Origin: Talpa occidentalis
Taxonomy: Eukaryota > Chordata > Mammalia > Eulipotyphla > Talpidae
DNA: 64,000 nt
Reading direction: 5' to 3'
NCBI RefSeq assembly: GCF_014898055.3
Contig: NW_023601104.1
Location: forward strand, 38,752,210 to 38,816,209
The position numbers and the translations under genes are program-made. Every line of letters begins with the position of its first letter. The stretch's first letter is position 1. The notes under the pieces were generated by a model that saw only the letters and a program-made list of their open reading frames with translations, was not told where the DNA came from and did not search any database. Below are positions 35,101 to 49,500 of the stretch, piece after piece.

Positions 35101-38100
35101 TGTGAAGGCGGATGCGGTGAGGGGCCGCACGGGCCTGCAATGCTGGCAGGACAGACCTCAGAATCAGGTCCCGCTCTCCATGCATGTCCCGGAAAGTGGA
35201 AGAAATGAAAATCCGGATGCTGAGCAAGCTGTGGGGAGGCAAAGGGCTGGGCTTGGTGCAGGGGCCCACAACACATTCCTCGGGCGCTGCATACCCTTCA
35301 GTGCTGAGCATGAGTCAGAGACGACAGGGGGCAGGGGGTGTCCAGCAGGCCCCCAGAGAATACCCTGTTCATAGCCTCAGCTGCAGAACCCTGCAAATTA
35401 AGCCACACCTGCCATTTCTCGTGCACCCCTCCCTTTTCATAGGATAACATCAGGCTTTTACTATCTGCCCAAGGGTTTTTCATGACAACACTGTGAGGTA
35501 AATACAACCATTATCTCCATTTTGCTGGTCAAGAAACTACAGTTGTAAGAATGAAGCAGCTAGTCAAGGGTCAAGTTACTATGTGGCAGAGCCATCCTCT
35601 CAGGGGGAATGAGGAAGCTGGAGCCTGTATTCCTAAGCCCCTGCCTGGACCATGCTGCCTGCTGCCCTCCTCACGTTCTGCAGGCCAGAAAGGGGCATGT
35701 TCACAATCTGACAGTTTCCTGTGCTATAAAAACCTCTGCCTGGGAAAGAGGAATTATAGCTCAGTGAATAAACAAGCAGCAGCTCAACAGGCAGAAGTTC
35801 AGTCTCCAGGTTTTGATGGCAGACCCTTCCAATTCACAAAGGCACAGACATAGACTGACCCCGGTTGAGAAACAGGAGCCAAGGGACTTTGCGTATTCTC
35901 TTCCAGTGGCCGGAGAGACTGGACCTCTGTCTTTCCCGGGGGTGGTGGAATCTTAAATATTTTGTCCATTTGGCCCACATGTTCTAGAAGACGGGAGGCC
36001 CCACGCTCTGCAATGAACCTGGTGTAAACAGTGACAAAATAAGCAAGAGCAGAATACTAGTCACATCAGGAAAGTGTTTGAAGGGAGCAGGGGGACAAGG
36101 AAACGATTAGGCTAGATCATGAAGCTAGCTGGCGCTTGTTTAGAAGATGGTCATAAACACTGACGGTAAACTTAAAATAAATGAAGCTGCAGATCCTCAT
36201 TTGAAGGAAAAAGAGGAACCCAGCTCCAGCCCCTCCAGTTTTGCAATTATCATAGGTTTTTTGTTGAGATAGACGCCAGTGGGCTGGGCAAAGTGGTAAA
36301 GGTTAAGGCCATCCCTGTCTTGACTTGATCAGCTCTGCACCAGCTATGAAAGCTCTCTGGAGGAGGAATGTACGTGAAACCTCCTAGTTAGGAGTTGGGG
36401 CAATGGGTGATGTACAAAGGAAGAGGCAGGGGGAGAAAACAGAAGGCTAAAGGTAAAGATGTAAAAAGATTTCTGTAAATTTGCCATAGATAAGTATATT
36501 TAGCATGGGATTTCTTCTGGCTCAAAAATGAAACAGAGGCCCCAGACAATGAATAGAAGTGATGTGACAACTACTGAATTGTTCACTTAAAAGCAAACAG
36601 TGCAATCTCCCATGTCCTCTTTTCTCATTTCCCCTACTAGATGTAACACAAGAATGATGGCTGGAGCTGGAGCAGCTACTTTAAACTATGAGGTAGAAGC
36701 AGAGCATCCTCAAATAGTAGAGCAATAAAAAAGGTGCCTGAATTCTTGTAACACTGTGTTGCCGCTAGGCCTAGATAGCTGTTAAAGAGGAATAAACTTC
36801 TTCCTTGCTTTAAAAAGAATGTAAATGGAGTAGAGGGCACAGATAATCTCTGAAAGATATTCTAAACAAAGCCTCCAACCCTTTCAGAGTCCATTGTGTA
36901 CTCACTTCAGTATCCCATCTGAGCAGCCTGTGAGTATCACATCGTTAGGATTATAAGTAGTTGATGAACTGACAAAGGAAGCAGCAGTCACAAAACATTA
37001 GAAACAATGCCAGCAACACAGGGTCACTGCCCCCTACCACCCTAGGATGGACACCCAACCTGTACACGTTTAATAGGGTTATTGCTGAGCTGAGGGTAAA
37101 TGAGTTCTTATACTGGGTTAGAGAGCTAGAAGATTCTAGCCCTTGAAAAATGCAATAGAAGTAAGAGGCAGAGATGGGGAGAGATCCAGTGAGTGGGAAT
37201 GTCCCAAGCTCAGGTAAGGCAGAGAGGAGATAAGGAGCGCTGTCTTTTGGCACTGACAAGGAGCGTAAAAATCCTTACGAGTATCGTGAACTGAGAACAC
37301 TAACAAAGAGGCACTTGGAATTCACATTCTTCCAGAAAAGGTCTTTGGCCAGATTTATCAGGTCCCCAAACATATATTCGCCAAAGAGGATGACTCTGTC
37401 CACCTGTAAAATGAAAGGGGAGGACACAGGGGGACAAAAGAAATGCTAAAGAACTCAGGATGCTAAGAGAGGAGATCTCTCAAGATACGGAATTAGGAGA
37501 ATTTCAAGGAGGATGGAAACTACTTCTTTGGAAAGCACTTGGGATTTAGTTGCCACCACACCCTGACCTAGAGGGGCATCAAGACAGAAAACGGGCAGAG
37601 CAGGGGCTCGCTGTATCTGGCTCATACCAGCTCCTAAAAGCTGGCTGTTAAATCTGTAGGAATCTGGTGAGCCAGTTGTTAATCATAAGCACTATTAAAC
37701 AGCAAATTGTATAAATTTACAATGAAACAAGTTATATGAAAGATAAAGGTAATAAATACATGAAACTCACCATTTTCTAATTATGTTACTACCTTTTGCC
37801 ATTATCCACTTGTGATCATATTTGCATCTACTTTATCTGCATTGTGGAAATACTACATAATGTCATGCTCCTGAGAGTGTCTTCCTAACTCTGCTTCCCG
37901 ACATCATTCTGGTAGCTTGAAATCAGTCATGGTAGAACTTACACCATGGAAACTCGCAAATGCTATTGACCAATATTTATTTTTCCAGAGAGCTAGTTTT
38001 CAACATTTACCAGTTCCCCACTGGACTGGGGCCTTCAATCCAGCAAGGAGCTGATCTGGGTATTGTTCATAACTTCGAAGATTAACTTTGAAAATGAGAT

Positions 38101-41100
38101 GCACCGGTTATAGAGGAAAATGTGAGGGAGGGGAGAGTTTCTAAGGGGCTGGGCAGTACTCACAGAGACTCTTTGAGATGCCAGAGACAGCAGGTGCTTC
38201 CCCAAAGCAGAAAGGGACCACTGATCCTCACTCTCAAGCTCCTGAAGGAAAGAGGGTCACAACTAGGTGGTTGCATGGGAGATGATGAGTAAGCCACAAA
38301 CTCCACAGGCTGCTTGGGAAATCTTCAGCACTTTTACATCCAAGTCTTTCTGACTATTCAGGCTGTTCCTGGGCCCATGTCCATTCATACATATGTGAGC
38401 CCGGCGGGGCTGGGTGTCTGACCTGGACTTGAGTCTGGAGTTCGGTGGCCATTTTCAGGATACCATCTCCTGCCTTCAGCACGGCGGTCTTCACTGTGCC
38501 ATTTCCACAAAGCAGGAGATCTGCATGCTCCGCCCGCGCCATCATCATTCCAATCAATAGCAGCACATAGTTAAGCGGTGGCTGAGTGGACAGGCATCAG
38601 GGTGAAGCAAGGCTCCCTTATTTTGGAGTCTACTCTGACCTGTCCAGCCCCAGAGGCCAAACACCCTCACTGGTTGGAGGGAAAGGGGGAAAAAAATCCC
38701 CAGTAAGGAGGGGACACTCTCAGCGGTTCTCAGGAAGAGCTTACTGGAGAGGAAGGAGGGGTGAGGCAGGATCCCTGCCCAAATTCAACACTGGGATATA
38801 AAGGGGGGCAAGTGAGACATATTTTGGTGACAGAAATTTAGAGAGGATAAAATACCAGCCAAATGTGAAATGCTGATATCACATTCTACAAATAGGTTGA
38901 AACCACATTCTAGGAATCGTCCCTGGGAGCCATGTGGGAAGCAAATACATGTCATTGGTTTTAGCGCTAAGTGCTCTTTGGGGGGAACCACGTCAGGGAA
39001 CAGGAGCTTTCTCAGGATCCCAGCACCCTACAACCCCTCTGCCACCTTTTAATCTTTTTTACCCCTTGTGGGTTGCTCTTGGGGCAGAGCTTGTCTGCTT
39101 CAGCATCTGCCAGATACACTAAAATGGTGCGGCCAGGCAGCGGGGGTAGGTTGTGCTTCACGGAGATGTTCGCCGCTGTCTCCAGGGCCTGTCGGTACTG
39201 AGCCAGCATCTCCGGGTCATAGGTCCACTGCCTGCAGGCAGGAAAGACACACAAAGGAGCTCAGGGCCTATCTGTTTGCTACTTTGTGGCAAAAAGAAAG
39301 TTGAAAATTTGCCACTTACCTATTCAGTGTCCACCCCCTTCCACCGCCCACCTCCTCTGCCAGCAAAGAAGTATGCACACAGCTTCCCTTTGCCCCCTCT
39401 TACAGGACTCTTCAAGTCCATTCTCATTCAGCAAAGAACGGATAGTACCATGAGAACATAGACAAATCTAGAATGTGGGGCAATTGGTGATGCCCCTGAA
39501 CCTGGTCCATAGCAAATCAATGGCATGAAAACAATTAAAAGATTAAAAGAGATTTAAATCTTGAACTTAGTGAAAGAATTTAATGATTACCAGAGGGAAC
39601 AGCGGGGAGGCAGAAGGGTTGGGGGAGGAAGGCAGATGGGGTACAGGCATGGGTAGTTAGGTGAAGGGCAAGTGGAACATGTGTACATTTGGAAGAGCAA
39701 AAATGTAACCCCAAATTAAAACAAAAATAAATTAACAAAGAGATTTAAGAGACCTAGCAACCAAATGCATGTGTATGCCTTATGTAGACCCTGATCTGAA
39801 TAAAACTGTGAAATGATGCTTTCGAGACAACTGGGAAATTTGAATAAGCCCTAGATAACAAATAAAACCAAGGAATTATTTTAATTTTGTTAGGCATATT
39901 AATGAACATTCTGATTATGTAAGAAAATGACCACTTTAAGAGACACATGGGAACTATGGAGAGGTGAAATAAAATATATCATGTTATTTAGCATTTGCTT
40001 TTAAAAACATCTTTCGGGCCTCCCTGGTGGCACAGGGGTTAAAGTCAGCACTATCAAGATATTGCCAGCCACTGTGGCCCGATTTCAATCCCTGGCCTGG
40101 GAGCTGACCCACATGGTGCAGCAGACCTCTCCTGTCTCGCCCGCTGCTCCCCTCAGCAGTGTATTTCGGTAATCTGCCTGTTCTTCTCCCCACTCTTTCT
40201 CTAGTAAATCCTCTCATCTCCTGCACCTCTGGTCTATACCCCAGTTCTTGTATGCATAGATAAATAAAATAAAACTTTAAAAAAGGAAAAAAGATGGTAA
40301 ACAATGGAATTGGAATTTTAGCAATGAAAACAATATAGTATATACATATGTTGATTTATAATGATGCACTCCTAAAACCTATGTGATACTATATACAATG
40401 TTAATTTAATAAAAAATTTAAATAAAACATCAACTTCTTAAAAAAGTAAACAAACAAAAACAGCTTACCACATCCTATGTGGGTAAAGGAAAAAAATGGA
40501 CCAGGAAAGGAAATGTGAAAAATCTAGATAATCGCTGAATATAGCTAATACTTTTATGAGAGTTCATTATACTAGCCTCATTACGTGGATGTTTAAAATT
40601 TTTCATAATTTTTTTAAATCTAGAGAACGCAGTAGTTTCTACTAGTATTATCCAACAGAATTAAATTACAGATAATAAAATTAAATTTAAATTACAAATG
40701 TAATTTAAAATTTTCTAAAAGTCACACTTAAAAAATTATTTAATTTCCCTATTAGCTAATTCTTTGTTAGCTAATTTCCCTATTAGCTAACATTTAAAAG
40801 CTATTTTCATTTCACATCAGTTAATATAAAAATTCTGAAGGAAATACTTTGCATTCTTTCTCATACTGTTTCAAATACAGCACATTTCAGTTCTGACTAG
40901 CCACACTTCAAGTGTTTTGTAGCCACATGTGGCTAGTGGTTGTCATGGCAGCCAGCAAAGGCATACTGTTCAGATTATCCCCTAGGCTTGATTCTTAAAT
41001 AGGTCTGTGTCCAGCCTTTGGACTGATTTAGAGATTCCTGGCTACTAATTCCTACTAGAAGGTTATGTGAGCCCCATGTTTGTCCTAAATGAAAATGAAT

Positions 41101-44100
41101 GAAGATACTTTTCTTTAAGTGAGACATAATTTTATTGAAAGCATATTCTCAGAGAGAAAGATGCATAGGTCAAGCTGGCAACATGTGATAACTGTTGCTC
41201 TTTTTCAGTTGTACTTGATGGGAAGGTTTGCCAGTAGAGAGTTATTCTGCCAAGCCTTGGTTGTATCTACAAAAATACTTACAAAGCATCTATAACAGAG
41301 TACTCGGACTTCATCAAGTTTATAGAACAGATTTTGTCTCTGTCTTGATGTTAACTATCTTTATATGTATCAAAAAAATCAGCGAATGGGTCAGAAAAAA
41401 AGTATATATAGGGAAAAACAACAACAAACAGAGAAGAAAAGGAAAGCAAGCAATGAACCAGAGCAGAAGCAGAAAGGACACTAGCATGCACTAAGAGAAA
41501 GTCATGAATGAGAGGTGGGCTACACAGACCCACAGATTCCATGGAAACCAATAAAACAATCACAGGTAAATGGGATGTCTCCACAGAAGTATGTTTGCTA
41601 TGTGATTAGAACCAGGCAAGTCTGGGCCATTGGGATGGCTAATAAGCATGTCTTTAGAGAAGAAAAGTTGGGGTTTCCAAATGACTCCCAAGCCTTCTCA
41701 AGGTGCTTCTTGTTGCCCACCCTTTGCTCCCAGATAGTAGACACACACACACACACACACACACACACCTGGCCTTCTGTATTTCCAACTTCTTTCGCTT
41801 AAGCTCCTCAAACAACACAGGCACCTTCATTGCTGTCCGAAGTTCTTTACGCCGTTGGAACTGATATTTTAGATGTTTAGTTATCTGCCTCATCAGTGTT
41901 GTGTTAGAAGGAAACGGCAGTTCTGTGTGGCAATAGGTAAGGATCTGAGTCAAGCAGCTCCTATTCCCTCATCTTGTCTCCCAGTCAAGACCTGTCCTAA
42001 GTACCACCCTTAAAGAGGTCAAGTGTCTGCCCACACTATCCCCTGAGGAAAAAAGGGAGGAAAAAAGCTGAAAAATACCAGTGCTGCTTCTCAGCCATTC
42101 TCAGACATGAGAGACAAATGGGTTGGAAGAAAAAAGATAACACCTATATTTTTGAGTTGGAAGAAAAGAGATAATACCTGTATTTTTGAGTTGAGCCTCA
42201 AGGTTATTGATGGAATCATGGGCATTAAGGAATCTGAATGGAAACTGTCGACTATGGATCACTGTTTTCTGAAAAAAGAGGGGTCATGAGCAGAGGACCA
42301 GAAGTTATGAGGAGCATCAGGGGCCTCAGGGATCAGGGAGATGAGAAAAACACTCCATTAGATTTGTGGGAAGGTGGGGAACAACAAAATGGATATTCGG
42401 AGAGATACAGAAAATGGAAGAGAAGATTAAAGAAGAAGAAAGTCATCATGTGAGAATGTGACAAGAGGTAAGGGAGATAGGAGGGAAGGAACAGAAGAGG
42501 CCTGTTTCTATTATATCAGACTTCCTCTGAAGTGGTTTAACAGCCTTCAGAAGTGTCTCTTCCAGGTAAGTCACTGATCTCAGAAAATAAAAGCAAAGTT
42601 CTTATATCTAATCTCTCAAAGAGTTGATGGACCCCCAAACCTGTCTCTCCAAACCCATCTGGTTCCCGCACTTGCTTACAGCACACACGGAAATAATTTG
42701 GTGGACATCACCTGCCCCAGCCACTAGAAAAAGCCTGGCTTCCAAGGCTGTAGCCATGTCCCCATACCTTCCTCTGCTTCCTGGACCACCAGCTGCGTGC
42801 CCCCCTCACATACCACCTGCTGGAGTCTCTGGAGAACAAGCTTGTGGTGGTGGGCACTGATTCCAGTCCGCAGCAGATTGTTCAGATTTCGAAGCATGGC
42901 CATAAAGGGAAGCTTCCCATTGTCTGCAGAAGGTGAGGCATGGGTCAGAAGAGCAAATAAGGATGAATAAGAGAGGTCAGAGACCAGAGCAAGAAATTCT
43001 GAGGCTGTGTAGAAAATTCAAGGAGGGAGTGAGAGAATAACATATGGTCTATCATACTCAGAACATATGGTCTATCGTACTCAAAACATCTGGAAAGATA
43101 CAAATTGTTGGTTTGAAGTTTGGAGCAAAATTTATACAACACTGTGTATGGGGCAGCTGTTTCAATAAACAACTCTGATTATCACTTTGTCTACTACCGC
43201 CAAGCTTTGAGACTGGCCTCATCTGGCAAAATAGATTCTGTAATCTACAATGATTTCCAAGCTTTCTAAATGGCTGAAAGAGAAGTTTCCCAGTGTAAGT
43301 TTATTTGTTCAGTCATAAATTACATACATGTAGTAGTATAAGCACTAGTTAGTTACTATTTTTTTTTAAAGATTTATTTATTTATTTATACAAGCACTGG
43401 GTACAGTCAGAAGCGCAGGAGGGCGAGAGAATTCACCAGAGCGGGAAACAGTACAGGAAGACTGACGATACACTGCTGAGGGGTGCAGCAGGCGGCAGGA
43501 GAGATCTACGCGTCATGTGGGACCCTCGCCCAACGACCGGGGATCGAACCGGCGCTACAGAGGCTGCAGGCAGCTTTGCAACCCAGCGCTCAATCGCTGA
43601 GCTACCGGGGAGGCCCTAGTTAGTTACTATTTCAAGGCAGAATATGCACTTAAGGGAAGGGTCACCATTAGCAATGAGTGTAAACCCACGTTTCAAATAG
43701 TTTTCTGGAGGCTGTTTAAAGTCTTTCTGGCCAAATTCTTCTAAAATATGATTAAATAGTGAAATATTTAAATATAGGTGAAGTTTAATTCAAGTGTAAG
43801 TGAAAAATATTTGTACTGCAGCAGAATTTCGCCCCTTTACTTTCTTATTAAACCCAATGATATTAGTATTAACTTCAAGTCAGAGTTTCTTAATAATATT
43901 TTTAAGACATGTTAATTTTAGAGGGTTATTTTGGTTAAAACTGAATGAGAATTCTAAATCCAGTTTGAACCAAAGATGTAACATTACGCAGAAACTGAAA
44001 ATGGAGTGGGTGGGGTTGGGGGCACCACTCTTGCTCAGCAGCAGACTCAGTGACTATAGAGGTTCAATCCGTGTAGTAAATATTAGAAAAACTCCTTCTT

Positions 44101-46509
44101 TCATATAAAGGTAAACATAAATAGGAGGTGTGATAGTCTTCTGTATACCCCCAGAAGTGCAGCAGACTCCTTTGGGCCTGTCAGCCCACCACATACTCCA
44201 GCACTCGCCTGTCCTGTCAGCAAGTTTCATCAGAAGGGCACTGGTGCCCTTTTTTGGGCACTGGTGCCTTTTTTTAAGTTGATGTAAGCCATTTGAATAC
44301 TAGCTAGAATCTCTTAGCTTTCTTGAATTCTTGGGGTCTTCCAGTCACAATATGATCACCAACTGTATAGAACAATTAGGTTGTGTGCACAGTGTAAATG
44401 CTGTGGGGCAACCAAGAACTAATGCATCCTTTGCCAGCTCATTAGGTTTTCTCAATTGTTGCTATGTTGAAGGTTTGCTAGATCATTTTGATAAGAAATG
44501 AAGTCTAGTATCGTATTTATGAATAAATTCAATACTTATCCTTCAGATTGAGAAATTCACCAATTTCAACCCCCAAAATTGTCATGGGTCCTGTGGTCTG
44601 TACATTGAAAGCTACATTTTATCTTACATTTATACTTATATTTATTTTTATGCTTTACTATAGTTACTTTTATATCTATATGTAGATAAATATATTTTAT
44701 GGCTTACTCATTTATTAATACATGTATAAAGTTCTTAAAAATACACATACATGTATTCTAGTATATTCCATTACAATATAATTATTTTGCAGTTAAATAA
44801 TTTTGCAAAAACATCTAGAGACCACTGGACTAGACTATGAGCATTTGCTCAGCTCAGCTTCTGCCATGGGAAAAAGGAGGATGTAGAGATACAGATATAT
44901 TCCAGAATCATTGATGCATACTAACTGTCATCCAGGCCCCTTTATCCTACTCTGACAAAGTCGTATCAAATACTGGAGAGGAGATAGTCAAGCACATGTG
45001 TGTGCATGTGTGTGTGTATGTGTGTTTCAATTCCCCTGTGATTCTGACACATACACCAAAGACTGTCACAAAGCCCAAGGAGTGATAAGCAGCTGAGCAG
45101 TTCAAGCTGCCCTGAGCACACTCTACAAAATAAGAATTCTACCTGAAAACAACAAATTCTACAGAAAGGCCTCCCCGATGGCACAGCAGTTGAGCCCTGG
45201 GTTGCGAAGCTGCCTGCAGCCTCTGCAGCACCGGTTCGATCCCCGGCTGCTCCCCGGCCACCAGAGGAGGGTCCCACATGGCGCACAGACCTCTCCTGCT
45301 GCCCGCTGCTCCCCTCAGCAGTGTACTTCGGTCCTTCTGCCTGCTCTGCTCCCCGCTCTGGCTCTGGTGAATTCTCTCACCCTCCCGCACTTCTGACTGT
45401 ACCCACTGCTTGTATAAATAAATTAATTAATTAAAAAAAAATTCTACAGAATTCTACAAAAAGAAATTAAGTTAGAGAGTTTTCAAAAGAAAAACATTGA
45501 CTTAAAATTTTCAAAGCTGAAAGAGGAAGTAAAAGAAAACAAAATGGACTAGAGTGAGCTTTCTATAGTTAAAAATAAACCAACTCCCCTAAAAAAAAAA
45601 AAAAAAAAGAGAGAGAAAATTAAGTAACATGGTGCTCCCCACCTTGAATTTTTTTTTTAATCAATGTGGGTAAATTGCCTAAAATTTCCATGTCCTGAAT
45701 ATGGAATCTCTATGGAGATTCCAATACTCACACCTGTTCTACCATGTTTGAATGAATCACACAGACATTGACACAAGTAAAATCAGGGAAGATGACTTTT
45801 GTCATGTTGGTAAAGTTTTGTGTAACCCCTAAGCACACCTGAAACAATGATCTCCCTTCAATGCCAACGCAGGCACCACTATCTGCTTTGGTGTACAGGT
45901 GGTAGACCTTACAAATCCAGTAATTTTTCATAATGCAACTACCAGGGAAGCGAACAACTGCATCTGCCATGGAAATCTTCTAGTCAGCCTCCAAATGTAG
46001 AGGCATGAAGGGAAGGTGAAGGTTGAGGTTACCATACCGATGAGCTCCTCCCAGACTGAAGCTGTGTTCCCTCTCAAGCTCAGCTCCCGCTCCCAGGTCT
46101 CCAGCTGAGAAAGCTTCATTCGCTTCCCAGCTTTGCTGGAATCCCATGGACCAGGGAGGTGACTTTGAGAAAAGACCTCCAGGGTGGGAGGGTATCTGGA
46201 ACAGAGAAGGAAAAGTTTATCATTTCAAAGTCAATTAAAAATAACTCAGAAAAGGGCCTCCCCGGTGGCACAGCGGTTGAGCGCTGGGTTGCGAAGCTAC
46301 CTGCAGCCTCTGCAGAGCCGGTTCGATCCCCGGCTGCTCCCTGGCCACTGGAGGAGGGTCCCATATGGCGCGCAGACCTCTCCTGCCGCCCACTGCTCCC
46401 CTCAGCAGTGTACTTCAGTCCTTCTGCCTGCTCTGCTCCCCACTCTAGCTCTGGTGAATCCTCTCATCCTCTCACCCTCCCGCATTTCTGACTGTACCCA
46501 GTGCTTGCA

Positions 46510-46544
<35 letters not shown>

Positions 46545-49500
46545 ATCTTTAAAAAAAAAAAAAAACTCAGAAAAGATATGTCAATCAAAACCAGTCATGC
46601 TTGTCAGCCATGTCTACCCACGTTTATGTTGCTGTGGTTGAGAAGTACAAAGTTGGGGCCACAGACGCTGAAGTCATGAGTTTACCCAGCAGAATGTATG
46701 TCCAGGGTATTTCTCACCTGCAGCCCAGCAGGGCCTGGACGTGCTGTGCAGGTTCCCGGATATGCAGTCGCTGTACCAACTTCTTCAGGGTGAACCTCGG
46801 TGGGCTCTTTCTCTCTGGCACTGCATTGTAGGTTGCCTCAAACTGTGAAAACATCCCCAAGTCCCACAGGGATCATTTAATTGTGACCATGGTCATTTTC
46901 TTCAGCAAACAGGCCCAAGACCATCCTGTCAATATGAGGTCATTTCTTTCCCCAAAGTAGATTTGGGTCAAGAGTATGAATAGTGGGTAAAAATATCCAG
47001 CAAAAAGAGCTCCGGGGACAGGCATGAGATGGTACCTATTTGGGATCTCTATGTTTCATTGACCCCAGACTGAACTATAAACGGTTAACATGGGATGATT
47101 GTGAAAAACAAGATGGGGGATAGAATGAACAGAGAACTCCTTGTGCTTAGAGGAAAAGGGAAAAGCAGCTCAATTTAAAACACTGAGACAAAAAAAAAAA
47201 TAAACACTGAGACTCAGAACAAATCAATGAAGGAATGGTCACAACACACGCTTGGGAGTTAAAAACTGAGAGAAGTTAGCTTTCAGAAATTTTTATGGTA
47301 GAGAGCTACATTTAGAATGTATTCATAAGATGAAGAGCAAAGATCAGTTGTGAGAACATGTACTCAATGAAAATATACATTTTTCTAATAAACTATTTAA
47401 TGTTGATGATAGCACTAGTTAATACTTATTCAATTCCAGATATTACTAGGAATAGTCTAAGTAAAGAAATTCACTTAACACTTGCTATTGAAGGATGAAG
47501 TACTGCTATTATCCCCATTTTACATCTAAAGAAACAGGGAGAAGAGGGTACACCATTGGCTCAGGTCACACAGCCAGCAAGAGGTGGTGGTGGGATTCAA
47601 AACCAGGTGATATTGGGCCTCCCTGGTGGCGCAAGGGGTTAAGATGCAACCTATGAAGCTGTCCACAGCCTTTGCAGCATGAGTTCAATCCCCTGGCTGG
47701 CCAGGAAGCAACCCACATGGCACAGCAGACCTCTCCTGACTCGCCCGCTGCTCCCCTCAGCAGTGTATTTCAGTCAATCTGCCTGTTCTGTTCCCCACTC
47801 TGTTTCTGGTGAATCCTCTTACCCCCCACACCTCTGGCCTGTACCCCAGCTCTTGTATGCATAAATAAATAAATCTTTGGAAAAAAAAACAACAGGTGAT
47901 ATTAACCATTCAGGGTAGTTATTAGTCATTAAAATAAAATAAAAAATTGTTTGATTTGTTTTAAAACTACCTATAGAAGATGGATATTTTACAACATTTT
48001 AAACTAATTTATTCAGCTGAATATGCCACCACCAGTAAAGTATAATACTAAGGAGAGCAAAATGGGGGGGGGGAGGGGAAGGGTGGAAATGAGCCTTTCT
48101 CAGATTTCTCAAAATCTGACCCCAAAATCACAGTGAAGACTCCCCAGGTAGGAAACTGGCATGTGCTACCACACCCACTGTTAGTATTTCTAAACCAAAT
48201 AGAATTCCATTTGTAAATATCAATCCAGAAAAGATTGCACATATAAAAGCTGCAACAAGGCACTCACCTTCACCTGCTTCTTTGTAAAAATCTTCAGGAA
48301 CTTTGGCAAACATTCCATTGTCTCAGAAAATGGCTTCGCCATCTTTTGTAGGGCACAAAAGCAGCAGTTTCAAAAAGGGAAATGGAGGCTGTCCCCGAGA
48401 CACCCATTCCAAGAGCCCAAAAGCCATTTCTACCAAAAATGAAGCCAGTAAAGGAAGAAACAAACACCCCTATCTGCCCCCTGAGTTCTACCCGGCACTT
48501 ACGCATTCCTCTGACTCTTTTTATTGCTGGGAATAGGAACATGTTAGCACTGACCCCCAGAACACATGCTCCCTCATCCCTCCCTTTCCAGAGAAAAGTC
48601 TGTGAATGATCAGGGGTAAAAGAATACTGACTGGAGGACGGGGAGACTTAAGTGGGCGTCTCTTGGCTCTGTGCTTCCGAGGGTTATACTTAGCCAGCTG
48701 GTACTCGTCAAACTGGGCAAATTTTTCAGTCATGGCAGCTCGTAGGCAGGCGGGCAGTGGCACCAGCTTCTTCTCCTCACCTTCAGCCAGTTTCTGTCAG
48801 AGACAAAGTTGCAGGGAGGGCGGGGAGCAGAGGTCATCAGGGTGAGACCCAAACAAACCTTCCAAAATAAAATAGGACCACTTCATGGGGTTACATAAGA
48901 GCAAAGAACAGGGTGTGAGGGCCAGCCCTAGCTCTAAAACAACAATGTCTCGCAGGTACCAGACCACCCAACAGACTTCTCTGGCTCCACAACCAGCCCA
49001 GTACAGGGAGAAGCTGTGCTGTCTGGGCCCCAAGGCTGAGGACGCCTGCAGGGAGGCCGAGCAGCCTCGGGTCTTCTCCAGAGATGCAGTAAGTAAAGAA
49101 AGGGAAACAAGAGAAGGCCAAAGCGCAGAGAATTGAGTGTCATACCTGATAGAACTGGGCTACTTGGATCCAGTCAGAAGGCAGCTGGACGATGGCACAG
49201 AAATATCGTCGCAGGTGGGGGCGGCAGGCTGGCAAAAAGGCAGCAATGGCCAAGACTTCATTGGCCACATCCCGGACATTCAGTTGCTGTCTGGCATATA
49301 ATGATGCCTAGGGCACAGTGGGGGGAGGTTGGCATCTCAACCTGGTTCCATGGCTTCATGCCTTAAATCAACTTGTTTATCTAATCTGGATGCATAAAAC
49401 CTTTTTGGAGCCCTCCATGTTGTCTATAAAATATAAAGTACAAGTGCCTTGGTTTTCCAGTCTACATGCCCCATAATCTTGCCCATATAAACCTCTGCAG

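Larger units (their letters stand above)
33135..35228 (-). other. TEP1: TEP1 exons 19-23: DUF4062 region
   Basis: Exon 19 35052-35228; exon 20 34712-34832; exon 21 34005-34129; exon 22 33350-33463; exon 23 33135-33252. The characteristic opening [17 protein letters not shown] (about residues 831-847) and [15 protein letters not shown] mark DUF4062, a domain often found before NTPase modules in signalling proteins. Exon 20 encodes [24 protein letters not shown] lies in intron 21 (33688-33945) and a 33-bp tandem duplication in intron 20 (34512-34577). Confidence 0.92.
39063..46842 (-). other. TEP1: TEP1 exons 8-13: TROVE domain
   Basis: Exon 8 46718-46842; exon 9 46038-46195; exon 10 42814-42923; exon 11 42178-42268; exon 12 41769-41922; exon 13 39063-39231. 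The encoded protein includes [43 protein letters not shown] and [20 protein letters not shown]. This is the alpha-helical-repeat module shared with Ro60 that binds small RNAs. Two splice donors are unusual: that of exon 11 lies in a 34-bp tandem duplication, and that of exon 12 is the first GT of a (GT)14 run. Introns hold SINEs at 40016-40287, 43362-43615, 45167-45438 and 46255-46563. Confidence 0.92.
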
